NCBI GenBank assembly: GCA_011523615.1
Contig: WTGJ01000020.1
Location: 253,511-317,510 of the forward strand
Direction of reading: 5' to 3'
Length of the DNA: 64,000 bases
DNA from: Chloroflexota bacterium
GTDB taxonomy: Bacteria; Chloroflexota; Anaerolineae; Aggregatilineales; Phototrophicaceae
Position numbers and translations under genes: made by a program. Below are positions 54,189 through 64,000 of the stretch, in pieces (within the stretch, counting starts at the first letter, position 1; each line of letters opens with the position of its first letter). Under the pieces are notes generated by a model, which was not told the DNA's origin, searched no databases, and saw nothing but the letters and a program-made list of their open reading frames with translations.

Positions 54189-55309
54189 ATGCGCATCTGT
54201 CTGAATGCCGCTCTCCTGGCAGGCTCTCGTAAGGATTACCGCGCGGCCGGTATCTCTCATTACCAGAGTCAATCCCTGAACGCTCTCGCGGCCATTTTCC
54301 CCAGCGAATGGCAGTTGGAGGCCTGGGTGAGCGCGGAAATCCCGCAGGCAGAATACCCCGGCATCCCGCTGCGGCATGCACCCTGGTCCTTGCGCCGACC
54401 CGGGCCACGCATCCTCTGGGAACAGTTGATGCTGCCCCCTTCGCTGCGCGGTGCCGATCTGTTCCACGGCATGGCCTTCGTCTTACCGGCTTTCCTGCGC
54501 TGCCCGCAAGTACTCACCATTTATGACCTCAGCTTTTACCGAGAACCGGAGCACCTACCCGCCGCCCGCCGCCATTACTTGAGCCGTGCCACCCGCTGGA
54601 GCGCCCGTCGCGCGCGGCGCATCCTCACCATCTCCGCCGCCGTCGCGGCCGATATTGTGGAATACCTGGGGGTGCCCCGACAGCGCATCGATATCGCGCC
54701 ACCGGGCGTCGACCATTCTCGTTTCTGCCCCCGGCCCGCTGAGGAAGTGGCGGCCTTCCGGCGGCAAAAATCGCTGCCTGAACGCTATTGGTTGTATGTC
54801 GGCACGCTGGAGCCGCGCAAAAACCTGGTCACTTTGCTGGCCGCTTATGCGCAACTGAAACCCGAGCAAAGGGTGCCACTCGTCCTCGCCGGTGGCGCAG
54901 GCTGGGGTACAGCGGAAATCCATTCCTGCATCGAACGCTGGCAGCTCCATGATTCGGTGCTGCTGCCGGGCTTTCTACCCGCGGCGGAGTTACCGCTCTG
55001 GTACAATGGTGCGGATTGGTTCCTGTTTCCCTCCTTGCATGAAGGGTTCGGTATGCCGGTACTCGAGGCCATGGCTTGTGGCGTACCTACGTTGACCAGT
55101 GACGCCAATGCCCTGCGGGAATTGGTGGGGGATGGCTCACTTTGCATCCCCGCTCGCGATGCAGATACCTGGCGGATCGCATTGCAGCGAATCGCAGCTG
55201 GGCAGATGATGCGCCCGCAGGTCCGGGAACATTCGCTGCAGCGTGCCGCCGAATTCACCTGGGAAAACACGGCGAAACAGCTGCTGGCCAGCTATCGGGC
55301 GGCGCTGGC

Positions 55310-55313
<4 letters not shown>
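54189..55313 (+). CDS. glycosyltransferase family 4 (GT-B)
   Basis: Retaining GT-B glycosyltransferase of 374 aa, cytoplasmic face of the membrane. The acceptor domain starts MRICLNAALLAGSRKDYRAAG. The donor domain has LYVGTLEPRKNLVTLLAAY and the EX7E motif in EGFGMPVLEAMACG. Transfers a sugar from a nucleotide donor, probably in exopolysaccharide assembly, since the next gene is a polyprenyl-phosphate sugar transferase with overlapping start. TATCAT ending seven bases before the ATG is a possible -10. Confidence 0.9.
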
Positions 55314-56754
<1,441 letters not shown>

Positions 56755-56758
<4 letters not shown>

Positions 56759-57132
56759 GCGCAACAGCGAAACCACTGCTCGCCATTTATGATGGTCAAT
56801 GCACTTTATGTGAGCGCGCGCGTCGCTTCGCCCACACGCTGGACTGGCGCCAACGGCTCGCTTTCACCGACTTGCACGATCGCGCAGCCGTTCAACGAGA
56901 AGTGCCGAATTTGAGCCCGGTAGAGAGTCAACTCGCCCTGCATCTGCGGCTGGAAAATGGGCAAATGCTGTGTGGCTTTGCGGCCGTGCGCCGCATGATG
57001 CGCGTCTTGCCACTGCTGGCCCCGTTGGCCTGGTGCCTGTACGTGCCACCATTGAACGCCATCGGTGAACAGCTCTACCACCTCATCGCCCGGCATCGGC
57101 CCTGCAAAACGGAACGCTCTTCGCCAGCGTGA
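56755..57132 (+). CDS. DCC family thiol-disulfide oxidoreductase
   Basis: Small thioredoxin-fold protein (DUF393/DCC), 125 aa, with the DxxCxxC motif in IYDGQCTLCERARRF. The rest is typical: ALHLRLENGQMLCGFAAVR and LPLLAPLAWCLYVPPLNAIG. The TTG start at 56755 overlaps the sugar transferase stop and has GAGG six bases upstream. Role unknown; perhaps thiol chemistry at the membrane. The stop is shared with the next start (GTGATG). Confidence 0.85.
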
Positions 57133-58238
57133 TGGGCCGACCACCGCACTCCCTCAACCCCACCGCTATCCAAAACGCCCTGGCGATCTTCTCGGTAGAC
57201 ACCAGCCGCGGGATCCAAATCACCCCCGCCGCACACCTGCTCGAATTCTTGCAACCGCCGCTGCAAACCAACCGGCCGACGTTGATCGGCGCCATCGGTC
57301 CCAGGGGCGCTGAGCTCGCCCATCACCTGCTGCAATGCTACCCCGCCGCCACAAGCATTCACGCCCTTGCCGCAGATGATTCAGCCAGGCAGTCTTTCAC
57401 CCTGGCCGAATTGGCGCAAACGGCTCGACGATGGGACTGGTGGCACATCCCCCCGCGCAGCAAAGATTCAGACCTCACCCACCTGGTCGAACTGATCGCC
57501 CAGTTGCGCGCGCCGAATGGCTGCCCCTGGGACCGCGCCCAGACCCATGCCTCCCTTCGGCCTTATCTATTGGAAGAAGCGCACGAATTGCTCGAAGCGC
57601 TCGATGCAGCAGACTCTGATGCCATCCGCGACGAGCTGGGCGATGTCTTGTTGCAAATCCTGCTCCACTGCCAGTTGGCGGCGGAACGGGGGGCTTTCAC
57701 CATCCGCGATGTGCTCGAGCAGTTGGCGCGCAAGCTCGTCCGCCGCCATCCCCATGTCTGGGGGGGACGCCAGCTGGGCAGCCCCGAAGCCGTCCGCCAA
57801 TCCTGGGAGCAGCTCAAACGCGAAGAGCGCGGCGAAGCGGAAACGTCCCGTGCCCTCCTCGATGGCCTGCCGAAAACCTTGCCCGCCTTGCTGCAAGCGC
57901 AGCGTTTGCAGGAGCGTGCGGCCCGCGTCGGCTTCGATTGGGAAAATGAGGAAGACGTCGCCGCCAAAGTGCGCGAGGAATTGGCCGAATTGCTCCAGGC
58001 GAGCCCGGGCACCGAACGAGAAGCCGAGCTGGGCGACGTGCTCTTCTCGCTCGTCAACTGGGCGCGCTGGTTGCACCTACCCGATATCGAAAGCACCTTG
58101 CGGGCCGCTAACCAGCGCTTTCGGCGCCGCTTCTCTTATGTCGAAACCCGCCTGCAAGAGAAAGGCATCGAACTGAGCGAAGCATCGCTTTCGGAAATGG
58201 ACGCGCTCTGGGAAGAAGCGAAACTGCTTGGTTGCTGA
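57129..58238 (+). CDS. mazG: nucleoside triphosphate pyrophosphohydrolase MazG with shortened N-terminal extension
   Basis: Hydrolyses NTPs to NMP and pyrophosphate, clearing abnormal nucleotides. Residues about 115-369 hold two MazG domains. The first has LRAPNGCPWDRAQTHASLRP and YLLEEAHELLEALD with DELGDVLLQI, the metal-binding EExxE/ExxD set. The second has REELAELLQ and AELGDVLFSLVNWARWL. The first 110 residues resemble the end of a tetrapyrrole-methylase-like domain, as in YabN-type fusions, but the domain is cut short. GTG 57129 or ATG 57132 may start it. Confidence 0.9.
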   Translation: MMGRPPHSLNPTAIQNALAIFSVDTSRGIQITPAAHLLEFLQPPLQTNRPTLIGAIGPRGAELAHHLLQCYPAATSIHALAADDSARQSFTLAELAQTARRWDWWHIPPRSKDSDLTHLVELIAQLRAPNGCPWDRAQTHASLRPYLLEEAHELLEALDAADSDAIRDELGDVLLQILLHCQLAAERGAFTIRDVLEQLARKLVRRHPHVWGGRQLGSPEAVRQSWEQLKREERGEAETSRALLDGLPKTLPALLQAQRLQERAARVGFDWENEEDVAAKVREELAELLQASPGTEREAELGDVLFSLVNWARWLHLPDIESTLRAANQRFRRRFSYVETRLQEKGIELSEASLSEMDALWEEAKLLGC

Positions 58239-58251
58239 TACAACAGTTCAA

Positions 58252-58280
58252 TGGCAATTCTGTGAATTTCACGATATATT
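58252..58280 (+). promoter_or_regulatory. candidate promoter and palindrome of the nucleoside ABC operon
   Basis: TATATT at 58275-58280 is a good -10; TGGCAA (58252-58257) is a weak -35 with a 17-base spacer. The palindrome GTGAATTTCAC at 58262-58272 fills the spacer, and TTCACGA is repeated just downstream. A regulator binding there would block or bend the promoter. Confidence 0.4.
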
Positions 58281-58327
58281 CACGACGTCAGTCAGGATTG
58301 CCTGAATATCGAAGAAAGGAGACAGAA

Positions 58328-59437
58328 ATGAATCAACGTAAAGGTCTGGTTCTCATCCTCTTGGTGCTGGTCGCGATGTTTTCCTGGAGCGTGGGGAGCA
58401 TCACCTTGGCGCAGAGCGACATGAATGTGGCTCTCATCATCGCGCAAGGCGGCCTGGGTGACCGTTCTTACAACGATCTGGCTTTTGCCGGTCTGACTCT
58501 GGCCGCGCAAGAATTCGGCGTTCGAGTGGTGCCGATCGAATCTTCTGATCCAGTGGGTGAAGGGGAGCAACTCCTGCGCACCGCGGCCGAAGCCGGCTTC
58601 GATCTGGTCATCACCCTGGAATTCAGCCACTTTGACCCCATCGTGGTCGTCGCCAATGACTATCCTGACACCCTGTTCGCCATCGTCAACGTCGACTTTG
58701 TCTCGGCAGACAACCTCGTCAACATCATGTTCGATGAGCACACTGGTTCTTATCTGGCCGGTATGCTATCCGCCTTCGTGACGACAGATGCCAGCCTCGA
58801 ACAAACCAACGACGAAGCCATCATTGGCGCAATTGGTGGTGTAAAATCCAGCGGCATCGATGTCTTCCTCTATGGCTACCTCCAGGGCGCCTGTGATGTC
58901 AACCCGGACACCCAATTGTTGCTCGCCTATTCCAATGGCTTTGGCGATCCCGCCACGGGCCGTGAATTGACCATCTCGATGAATGAGCAGGGGGCGGACG
59001 TCGTCTTCCAGGTTGCCGGTGGTACCGGTGAAGGAATCATTGATGCGGCGGCCGATGGCGGCTTCTTTGCCGTCGGTGTCGATAGCGATCAGGATTACCT
59101 GGCGCCCGGTAGCGTGCTCACCAGCATGCTCAAACGCGTCGATGTCGCCGTTTATGACACCATCGCCCGCGCCGTCGCCGGGGAAGCCATCGGTGGAACG
59201 GTGCTCCAATATGGCCTCGATATCGATGGCGTCGGCATCAGTGAGATGGCCTTCACCCGCCATATCATCCCGCGCGAATACATCGACCAGGTCCATGCCG
59301 CGCGTGAAGCCATCATCGCGGGCGAGCTGCATGTCATCGACACCCGTACGGTGGATGCGGATACCTTCGCCCTCATCGATGAAAACCCCACCTGCGAAGG
59401 GGTTGCCGCGCTCCGAGAAGCGGTGGGCATGGAATAA
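58328..59437 (+). CDS. BMP family ABC transporter substrate-binding protein (nucleoside type)
   Basis: Extracytoplasmic binding protein of 369 aa, basic-membrane-protein/Med family, whose known ligands are purine nucleosides. Signal peptide MNQRKGLVLILLVLVAMFSW, then SVGSITLAQ. ALIIAQGGLGDRSYNDLAF is the family opening; GVDSDQDYLAPGSVLTSMLK is the ligand-side conserved block. AAAGGAG precedes the ATG. First gene of a five-gene-plus run with the ATPase, two permeases, hydrolase and kinase. Confidence 0.92.
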   Translation: MNQRKGLVLILLVLVAMFSWSVGSITLAQSDMNVALIIAQGGLGDRSYNDLAFAGLTLAAQEFGVRVVPIESSDPVGEGEQLLRTAAEAGFDLVITLEFSHFDPIVVVANDYPDTLFAIVNVDFVSADNLVNIMFDEHTGSYLAGMLSAFVTTDASLEQTNDEAIIGAIGGVKSSGIDVFLYGYLQGACDVNPDTQLLLAYSNGFGDPATGRELTISMNEQGADVVFQVAGGTGEGIIDAAADGGFFAVGVDSDQDYLAPGSVLTSMLKRVDVAVYDTIARAVAGEAIGGTVLQYGLDIDGVGISEMAFTRHIIPREYIDQVHAAREAIIAGELHVIDTRTVDADTFALIDENPTCEGVAALREAVGME

Positions 59438-59458
59438 CGAAACCAGACAGTTGCACCC

Positions 59459-59484
59459 AAGGGGGTTCCTGAGGAGCCCCCTTT
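59459..59484 (+). terminator. stem-loop between binding-protein gene and ABC ATPase
   Basis: AAGGGGG 59459-59465 and CCCCCTT 59477-59483 form a 7-bp stem, with TCC/GGA pairing inside the loop and three T residues at 59482-59484. Such partial terminators after binding-protein genes lower transporter expression and protect the upstream mRNA end. Confidence 0.6.
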
Positions 59485-59511
59485 CACGGAAACCGACGTA
59501 ACCAGGTAACG

Positions 59512-61068
59512 ATGACCCCGTTCCTTGAGTTAAAGCGAATCAGCAAATCCTACCCGGGCGTGCTCGCCAATGATGCCGTCGACCTGAGCGTCGAAGCGGG
59601 CGAGATTCACGCCCTGGTCGGCGAAAATGGCGCTGGCAAATCCACCTTGATGCGCATCCTCTATGGCTTGGAGCACGCCGATCGCGGTGAAATCCTGTTG
59701 GAAGGATCGCCGGTCCACATCCCCAACCCGAATACGGCCATTTCCCTCGGCATCGGCATGGTGCACCAGCATTTTCAGCTCATCCCCCCACTGACGGTGG
59801 CTGAAAATGTCGCCCTCGGCCTGGAACCGACCCACCATGGCTTCATCGAACGAGCAGCGCTGATCGAACGCGTCGACCAGCTTTCGCGTCAGTTCGGCCT
59901 CGAAGTCGATCCCACCCAACGCGTGCAAGATCTCTCCGTCGGCATCCGCCAACGGGTGGAAATCCTGAAGTTGCTCTACCGCGAAGCGCGCTTGCTGATC
60001 CTCGATGAACCTTCCGCCGTACTCACTCCCCAGGAGGTTGAGTCGCTGTTCGAGGTCATCCAACGCCTGGCCGCGGAAGGGCGCACCACGGTGTTCATCA
60101 CCCACAAATTGCGCGAAGTGATGGCCATCTGCCAACGAGCGACTATTTTGCGCCGTGGCCGCGTCGTCGATGTGCTCCACGTCGCCGAGACTTCCCCGGC
60201 CGAGATCGCCCGTCTCATGGTCGGCAATGATGTAGAACCCATCCGCCGCCAGGGTGAATCTCAACCCGCAGCGCGTGAGTTGCACCTGGATTCCCTTTCC
60301 GCGCTCGATGACCGTGGCTTGCCGGCCCTGAGTGACGTTTCGTTGTCGGTCTTCGGCGGGGAGATCGTCGGTCTGGCGGGCGTGGCCGGCAATGGCCAAC
60401 AAGAATTGCTGGAAGTGCTCATCGGTTTGCGGAAATTGGTCGCCGGTGAAATCTGGCTCGGTGAAACCCATTGTACCGAGCTGCCCGGCCGCCAGCGCCG
60501 TGAACTGGGCCTCGCCATCATCCCGGAAGATCGAAAGCTCGAAGGCCTCTCCGACGCCTTGAACATCTGGGAGAATCTCGTCTCCACCCGCTATTACCGC
60601 CCACCGCATTCGCATCATGGTTATCTGCATATCGGCCGCATCCAGAATGATGCCGCCGACTTGATGAACCAGTTCGATGTGCGCGCCAGCGGGCCCAACA
60701 TCCAGTTGGGCACCCTTTCCGGCGGCAACGCGCAAAAGGCCGTCATCGCCCGCGAACTGGCCTCTCAGCCACGCGCCCTCATCGCCGCCCAACCGACGCG
60801 CGGCCTGGATGTTGGTGCGGCGCGCTACGTGCATGAGCAACTCCTGGCTTTGCGCGCCGCAGGGCTCGCCATATTGCTCATCTCCGCCGATCTGGATGAA
60901 TTGCTTTCCCTGAGCGATCGCTTCCTCACCTTGTTCGAAGGGCGAATCGTCGGTGAGCTGAGCGCCGCCGAGGCAAGCCGCACCAAACTCGGCCTGTTGA
61001 TGGCCGGTCAAGACCTCGAAGAAGCAGCACTCGCTGGTCGAGAAAAAGAAATGGCGATCCCCGAATGA
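59512..61068 (+). CDS. nucleoside ABC transporter ATP-binding protein (two NBDs)
   Basis: Tandem ATPase of 518 aa. NBD1: Walker A GENGAGKSTLMR, signature LSVGIRQRVEI, Walker B LILDEPSAVLTPQE. NBD2: GVAGNGQQELLEVLIGL in place of Walker A, signature LSGGNAQKAVIAREL, and ALIAAQPTRGLDVGA where DEP is replaced by AQP, a variant usual in BMP-linked nucleoside importers. Starts 75 bases after the binding-protein gene and overlaps the first permease as ATGA. Confidence 0.93.
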   Translation: MTPFLELKRISKSYPGVLANDAVDLSVEAGEIHALVGENGAGKSTLMRILYGLEHADRGEILLEGSPVHIPNPNTAISLGIGMVHQHFQLIPPLTVAENVALGLEPTHHGFIERAALIERVDQLSRQFGLEVDPTQRVQDLSVGIRQRVEILKLLYREARLLILDEPSAVLTPQEVESLFEVIQRLAAEGRTTVFITHKLREVMAICQRATILRRGRVVDVLHVAETSPAEIARLMVGNDVEPIRRQGESQPAARELHLDSLSALDDRGLPALSDVSLSVFGGEIVGLAGVAGNGQQELLEVLIGLRKLVAGEIWLGETHCTELPGRQRRELGLAIIPEDRKLEGLSDALNIWENLVSTRYYRPPHSHHGYLHIGRIQNDAADLMNQFDVRASGPNIQLGTLSGGNAQKAVIARELASQPRALIAAQPTRGLDVGAARYVHEQLLALRAAGLAILLISADLDELLSLSDRFLTLFEGRIVGELSAAEASRTKLGLLMAGQDLEEAALAGREKEMAIPE

Positions 61069-62195
61069 CCCTCGAAGAGCCGGCAACCACAGACGCGGCC
61101 GCAAACCAATGGGAAGCGCGGGGCCGCTCGCTCTTGCTGCGTTCCTGGCCGGTGCTGCGCGTGCTCCTCACCCTGCTGCTCGCTCTCCTGCTCGGCGGCA
61201 TCATCATGGAGATCAGTGGCAAGGATTCGATCGCCGCTTATCGCCTGCTGTATCGTGAAGCGGTCGGTGGGCAAAGGCAATTCGCCAACACGCTGCTCAA
61301 AGCGACGCCCTTGATCTTCACCGGCCTGGCGACGATGGTCGCCTTCCGCGCTGGCATCTTCAACGTCGGTGTCGAAGGCTCCCTGTATGTGGGCGCATTC
61401 GGTGCCGCCTGGGTGGGTTTTACCTTCACCAATCTGCCCGCCATCCCCTTGATCGCCTTGTGTTTTGCCTTCGCCGCCCTGGTCGGTGGTCTCTGGGGCG
61501 TCATCCCCGGCTATTTGAAAGCGCGTTGGGCCGTGGATGAGATCGTAACCACCATCATGCTCAACTACGTCGCCATCTTCTTCACCGATTATCTGGTGAA
61601 CGGCCCTTTCTATTTACCCGGGATGGCCAATGCGATGTCCGAGCGGGTCGCCCCACAAGCCGAACTGCCCCGCTTCATCCGCTCGTCGCAATGGAACCCG
61701 GCATTCTTCCTGGCCATCGCCGCCTTCATCGCCGTTTTGTTCCTGATGCGCCGCCTGACCCTGGGTTATGAGATTCGTGCCCTGGGCAGCAATCTGCAAT
61801 TCTCACGTTGGTCCAGCATGCCCATCCTGCGCATCATCGTGCTCGTCATGTTCATCAGCGGCGCCTTGGGGGGCTTGGCGGGCGGCGGGCAGGCCCTGGG
61901 CGTGCATTATCGTTTCGTATCCGGTTTCTCGCGCGGGCTGGGTTATGATGGCATCGTGATCGCGCTCGTCGGCCGCAATCACCCGGTCGGCGTCCTGCTG
62001 GCCGCGCTCTTCTTCGGCGCCTTGCGCAGTGGCAGCACGGTGATGGAAATTTTCACCGATGTCCCGCGGGATCTGGTCGACGTCATCCAGGCGCTCATCA
62101 TCTTGTTCATCGCCATTGACCTCAGCTTCACCTGGTGGCGCCGCTGGCGTGCCCGCCGCCAGGAATCCGAAACCGCAGAGTTACAGGTAGCCTGA
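61065..62195 (+). CDS. nucleoside ABC transporter permease 1
   Basis: BPD_transp_2 family permease of 376 aa with about ten hydrophobic helices. TPLIFTGLATMVAFRAGIFN then VGVEGSLYVGAFGAAW is the classic opening of the YufP/NupB group. A cytoplasmic Trp/Arg-rich end (FTWWRRWRARRQES) closes it. ATG overlaps the ATPase stop; its own stop shares a base with the next start. Pairs with permease 2 as a heterodimer. Confidence 0.92.
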   Translation: MTLEEPATTDAAANQWEARGRSLLLRSWPVLRVLLTLLLALLLGGIIMEISGKDSIAAYRLLYREAVGGQRQFANTLLKATPLIFTGLATMVAFRAGIFNVGVEGSLYVGAFGAAWVGFTFTNLPAIPLIALCFAFAALVGGLWGVIPGYLKARWAVDEIVTTIMLNYVAIFFTDYLVNGPFYLPGMANAMSERVAPQAELPRFIRSSQWNPAFFLAIAAFIAVLFLMRRLTLGYEIRALGSNLQFSRWSSMPILRIIVLVMFISGALGGLAGGGQALGVHYRFVSGFSRGLGYDGIVIALVGRNHPVGVLLAALFFGALRSGSTVMEIFTDVPRDLVDVIQALIILFIAIDLSFTWWRRWRARRQESETAELQVA

Positions 62196-63112
62196 TGGAA
62201 GCCCTCGAACTGCTGACCAATTTGCTCGCCTCCACGTTGCGCCTGGCCACACCACTGCTGCTCACCGCCATGGCCTGCTTGCTCAGCTACCAGGTCGGCC
62301 TCATCAACATCGCCGTAGAAGGCCTGATGCTATCTGGCTGTTTCATCGCCGTCGTGGCGGGCGCCCAAATCGGCTATGCCTGGGGCGGTGTCTTGCTCGC
62401 TTGCATCGTCGGTGCCGCCATGGGTGCGCTGTTCGCTCTCTTCGTAACCACCCTGCGCGCCGACCTCATCGTCACCGGCCTGGCGATGAATTTTTTCGTC
62501 CTGGGTACCACCGCCTACCTGCTGCAAATCCTTTTTGGCGTCTATGGTTCCTATACCCCTGGCGACTTGAAGTCGCTGCCCATCTGGCGCATTCCGGTGT
62601 TGAGTGAGATTCCTTTCCTCGGCAAAGCTTTCTTCCAACACCCACCGTTGATTTACGTCTCCTGGCTGGCCATTCCGCTCACGGCCATCTTGCTCTACCG
62701 CACCCGAGCCGGCCTGCACATCCGCGCGGTCGGCGTCAACGAAGAAGCGGCGCGCACCGCAGGCATCTCCGTCACCCGCATCCGCTATCTCGCCCTGACT
62801 TTGGGGGGGCTCCTCTGTGGTTTGGGTGGCGCGCACCTGGCCGTGGGAGAGTTGGCTTTGTTCCGCGAAAACATGACCGGCGGGCGCGGCTTCATCGGCC
62901 TGGCGGCGGTGTATTTTGCCGCGGGACGTCCCTTCCTGGCGGCCCTGGCTTGCTTGTTGTTCGGCTTCTTCGAGGCCCTCCAATTCCGCCTGCAGACCAC
63001 CGTCAGCATCCCCTATCAATTCTTCCAGATGCTGCCTTATCTGATGGTCGTCATCATGATGGTGCTGATTTCCGTTCGCGAGAACCTGCGGCGTGGGCGA
63101 GGTGGAATTTGA
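62195..63112 (+). CDS. nucleoside ABC transporter permease 2
   Basis: Second BPD_transp_2 permease, 305 aa. TPLLLTAMACLLSYQVGLIN then IAVEGLMLSG is the conserved start; RAVGVNEEAARTAGISVTR is the coupling loop; ENMTGGRGFIGLAAVYFAAG follows. It starts at ATG 62195 within the preceding stop. Overlaps the hydrolase start by four bases. Confidence 0.92.
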   Translation: MEALELLTNLLASTLRLATPLLLTAMACLLSYQVGLINIAVEGLMLSGCFIAVVAGAQIGYAWGGVLLACIVGAAMGALFALFVTTLRADLIVTGLAMNFFVLGTTAYLLQILFGVYGSYTPGDLKSLPIWRIPVLSEIPFLGKAFFQHPPLIYVSWLAIPLTAILLYRTRAGLHIRAVGVNEEAARTAGISVTRIRYLALTLGGLLCGLGGAHLAVGELALFRENMTGGRGFIGLAAVYFAAGRPFLAALACLLFGFFEALQFRLQTTVSIPYQFFQMLPYLMVVIMMVLISVRENLRRGRGGI

Positions 63113-63699
63113 CGCGCACGGCGGTACTCGTCATCGATATGATCCGCGAGTTTTGCGACCCAGAGAACGGGCTCGTCTACATCCAGAATGCCGATCGCAT
63201 CGTGCCCCCGTTGCACGAGTTCGTCACCGAAGCGCGCGCCGCTGGCATCCTCATCATCTGGATCATCGATCAGCACCGGCCCAACAAACCTGATTTTGAG
63301 CTGGATCGAGTGCGTTTCCATTGTACCGAAGGTTCGCCAGGCGTCGAACTCATGCCCCCGCTGCAGGCCCTGGCGGAAGATTACGTCGTGACGAAGAGCC
63401 GTTATTCCGCCTTTTTTGCGACCGATTTAGACCTCATCTTGCGCAATGAACAAGTGAACCGCCTGGTGTTGACCGGCACCAAAACCAACGTTTGCGTTCG
63501 CGCCGCCGCTCAAGACGCTTTCGCCCGCAACTACGACCTGCTCATCCCGCGGGAACTGGTCACCACCGATCGCGAAAATTTGCATCGGGCCAATTTGGAG
63601 GATATGGAACGTTACTTCGGACGCGTCCTCCCTGCTGCCGAAGTCCTGGCGCTGTTGCGCGAAGAATCCACCCTGACCGCGACCGCCCAACATGCTTGA
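63109..63699 (+). CDS. cysteine hydrolase, isochorismatase family
   Basis: Hydrolase of 196 aa, nicotinamidase/isochorismatase-like. The triad is plain: Asp in VLVIDMIREF, Lys in VVTKSRYSAFF, Cys in TKTNVCVRAAA; the cis-peptide lies just before the Cys block. TTG 63109 has GAGG six bases upstream and overlaps the permease stop. In an operon with a nucleoside importer and PfkB kinase it may act on a purine or pyrimidine breakdown amide or on nicotinamide; this is inference. Confidence 0.88.
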   Translation: MTRTAVLVIDMIREFCDPENGLVYIQNADRIVPPLHEFVTEARAAGILIIWIIDQHRPNKPDFELDRVRFHCTEGSPGVELMPPLQALAEDYVVTKSRYSAFFATDLDLILRNEQVNRLVLTGTKTNVCVRAAAQDAFARNYDLLIPRELVTTDRENLHRANLEDMERYFGRVLPAAEVLALLREESTLTATAQHA

Positions 63700-64000
63700 C
63701 CTCATCGCCACTGGGTACACCTGCGTCGATACCATCGTGCCTGTTTCCCATTGCCCGCCGGCCAACGATACCGCCATCCTGGCCACCCTCCCGGAAGAAG
63801 TGCCTCACTCTTTTGGTGGTTGCGCCGCGAATGTCACGGTGGGGATGAACCGCCTGGGACATCGCACCGGGATGGCCACTTTGCTCGGTGCAGATGAACC
63901 GGGCCGCGCCTATTTGGCCCACTTGCAAGCCGAAGGTGTAGACACACGCGATGTCCAACTGGTCGCGACCGAACGCACCGCACGTTCCTTTTTATTGTGC
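63692..64000 (+). CDS. PfkB/ribokinase family kinase, N-terminal part (runs off right edge)
   Basis: First 103 residues of a ribokinase-like kinase. MLDLIATGYTCVDTIVPV is the N-terminal strand; FGGCAANVTVGMNRLGHRTG is the PfkB signature 1, with GG for substrate binding, and TLLGADEPGRAYL follows. The ATG overlaps the hydrolase gene by eight bases. Ribokinase or adenosine/inosine kinase activity would fit the nucleoside importer upstream. The catalytic end is outside the window. Confidence 0.9.
   Translation, partial: MLDLIATGYTCVDTIVPVSHCPPANDTAILATLPEEVPHSFGGCAANVTVGMNRLGHRTGMATLLGADEPGRAYLAHLQAEGVDTRDVQLVATERTARSFLLC

Noticed and set aside
59530-61104. 524-codon minus-strand open frame opposite the nucleoside ABC ATPase
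   Set aside because: Shadow frame; the plus strand encodes a complete, motif-rich ATPase.

Overview
The window is a gene-dense, GC-rich bacterial chromosome segment. It has few long intergenic gaps, many ATGA, GTGA and TTGA start/stop overlaps, strong Shine-Dalgarno sites, frequent TTG/GTG starts and recognisable TTGaca/TAtaaT promoters. The gene content fits a member of the Chloroflexota, probably an uncultured Anaerolineae/Caldilineae-like lineage. Pointers are the MSMEG_4193-type phosphatase, DUF3090 and SCO1664 triad (known from Actinobacteria and Chloroflexi), a short YidC without the large periplasmic domain, and two double-ATPase sugar/nucleoside ABC importers. This placement is inference. 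No rRNA, tRNA, CRISPR array, transposase or integrase was found.

Layout. 1-5593 (-): nucleotide-sugar dehydrogenase, glycerol kinase, secreted DUF3179 protein, M55 D-aminopeptidase and the start of 6-phosphofructokinase. 5594-6580: a non-coding stretch holding a strong promoter, a candidate structured RNA ending in a textbook terminator, then two small arginine-rich ORFs. 6585-15532: YihY/BrkB membrane protein (-), HAD hydrolase (+), a fused indolepyruvate:ferredoxin oxidoreductase, ComEC and a radical-SAM DNA-repair-type protein (all -). 15674-23174 (+): a membrane-anchored Pro/Thr-rich protein, three M42 aminopeptidase paralogues with a methyltransferase, two small membrane proteins and the DUF3090 triad. 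23171-30293 (-): the rpmH-rnpA-yidD-(PQQ propeller)-yidC-jag cluster, followed by a PfkB kinase, an amidohydrolase and thiol peroxidase. 30467-36790 (+): a large BNR/sortilin-like propeller protein, an MFS transporter, a glutaredoxin-thioredoxin reductase fusion and a second thiol peroxidase. 36828-38203 (-): a MoaD-like protein with a BNR propeller.

38388-46288 (+): a ribose-type sugar ABC importer, an AT-rich DUF262/HNH (GmrSD-like) restriction gene that stands out from its surroundings, and a chelatase BchI gene. The downstream VWA (BchD) domain of that chelatase is reachable only through a -1 shift at an A9 tract. A dual-specificity phosphatase follows. 46285-54104: M24 peptidase and class IV aminotransferase (-), VOC protein and TyrRS (+), a second amidohydrolase and an Ig-like lipoprotein (-), TrmD (+), and a WD40 gene broken by one in-frame TGA (-). 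54189-64000 (+): GT4 glycosyltransferase and polyprenyl-phosphate sugar transferase, DCC thiol oxidoreductase, MazG, then a nucleoside-type (BMP family) ABC importer with an isochorismatase-like hydrolase and a PfkB kinase that runs off the end.

The most notable items are the chelatase frameshift site (one gene probably yielding both AAA+ subunits), the isolated restriction gene, the candidate RNA at 5731-5955, the possibly leaderless 12-codon ORF overlapping rpmH, and the nonsense-interrupted WD40 gene whose promoter is still intact.
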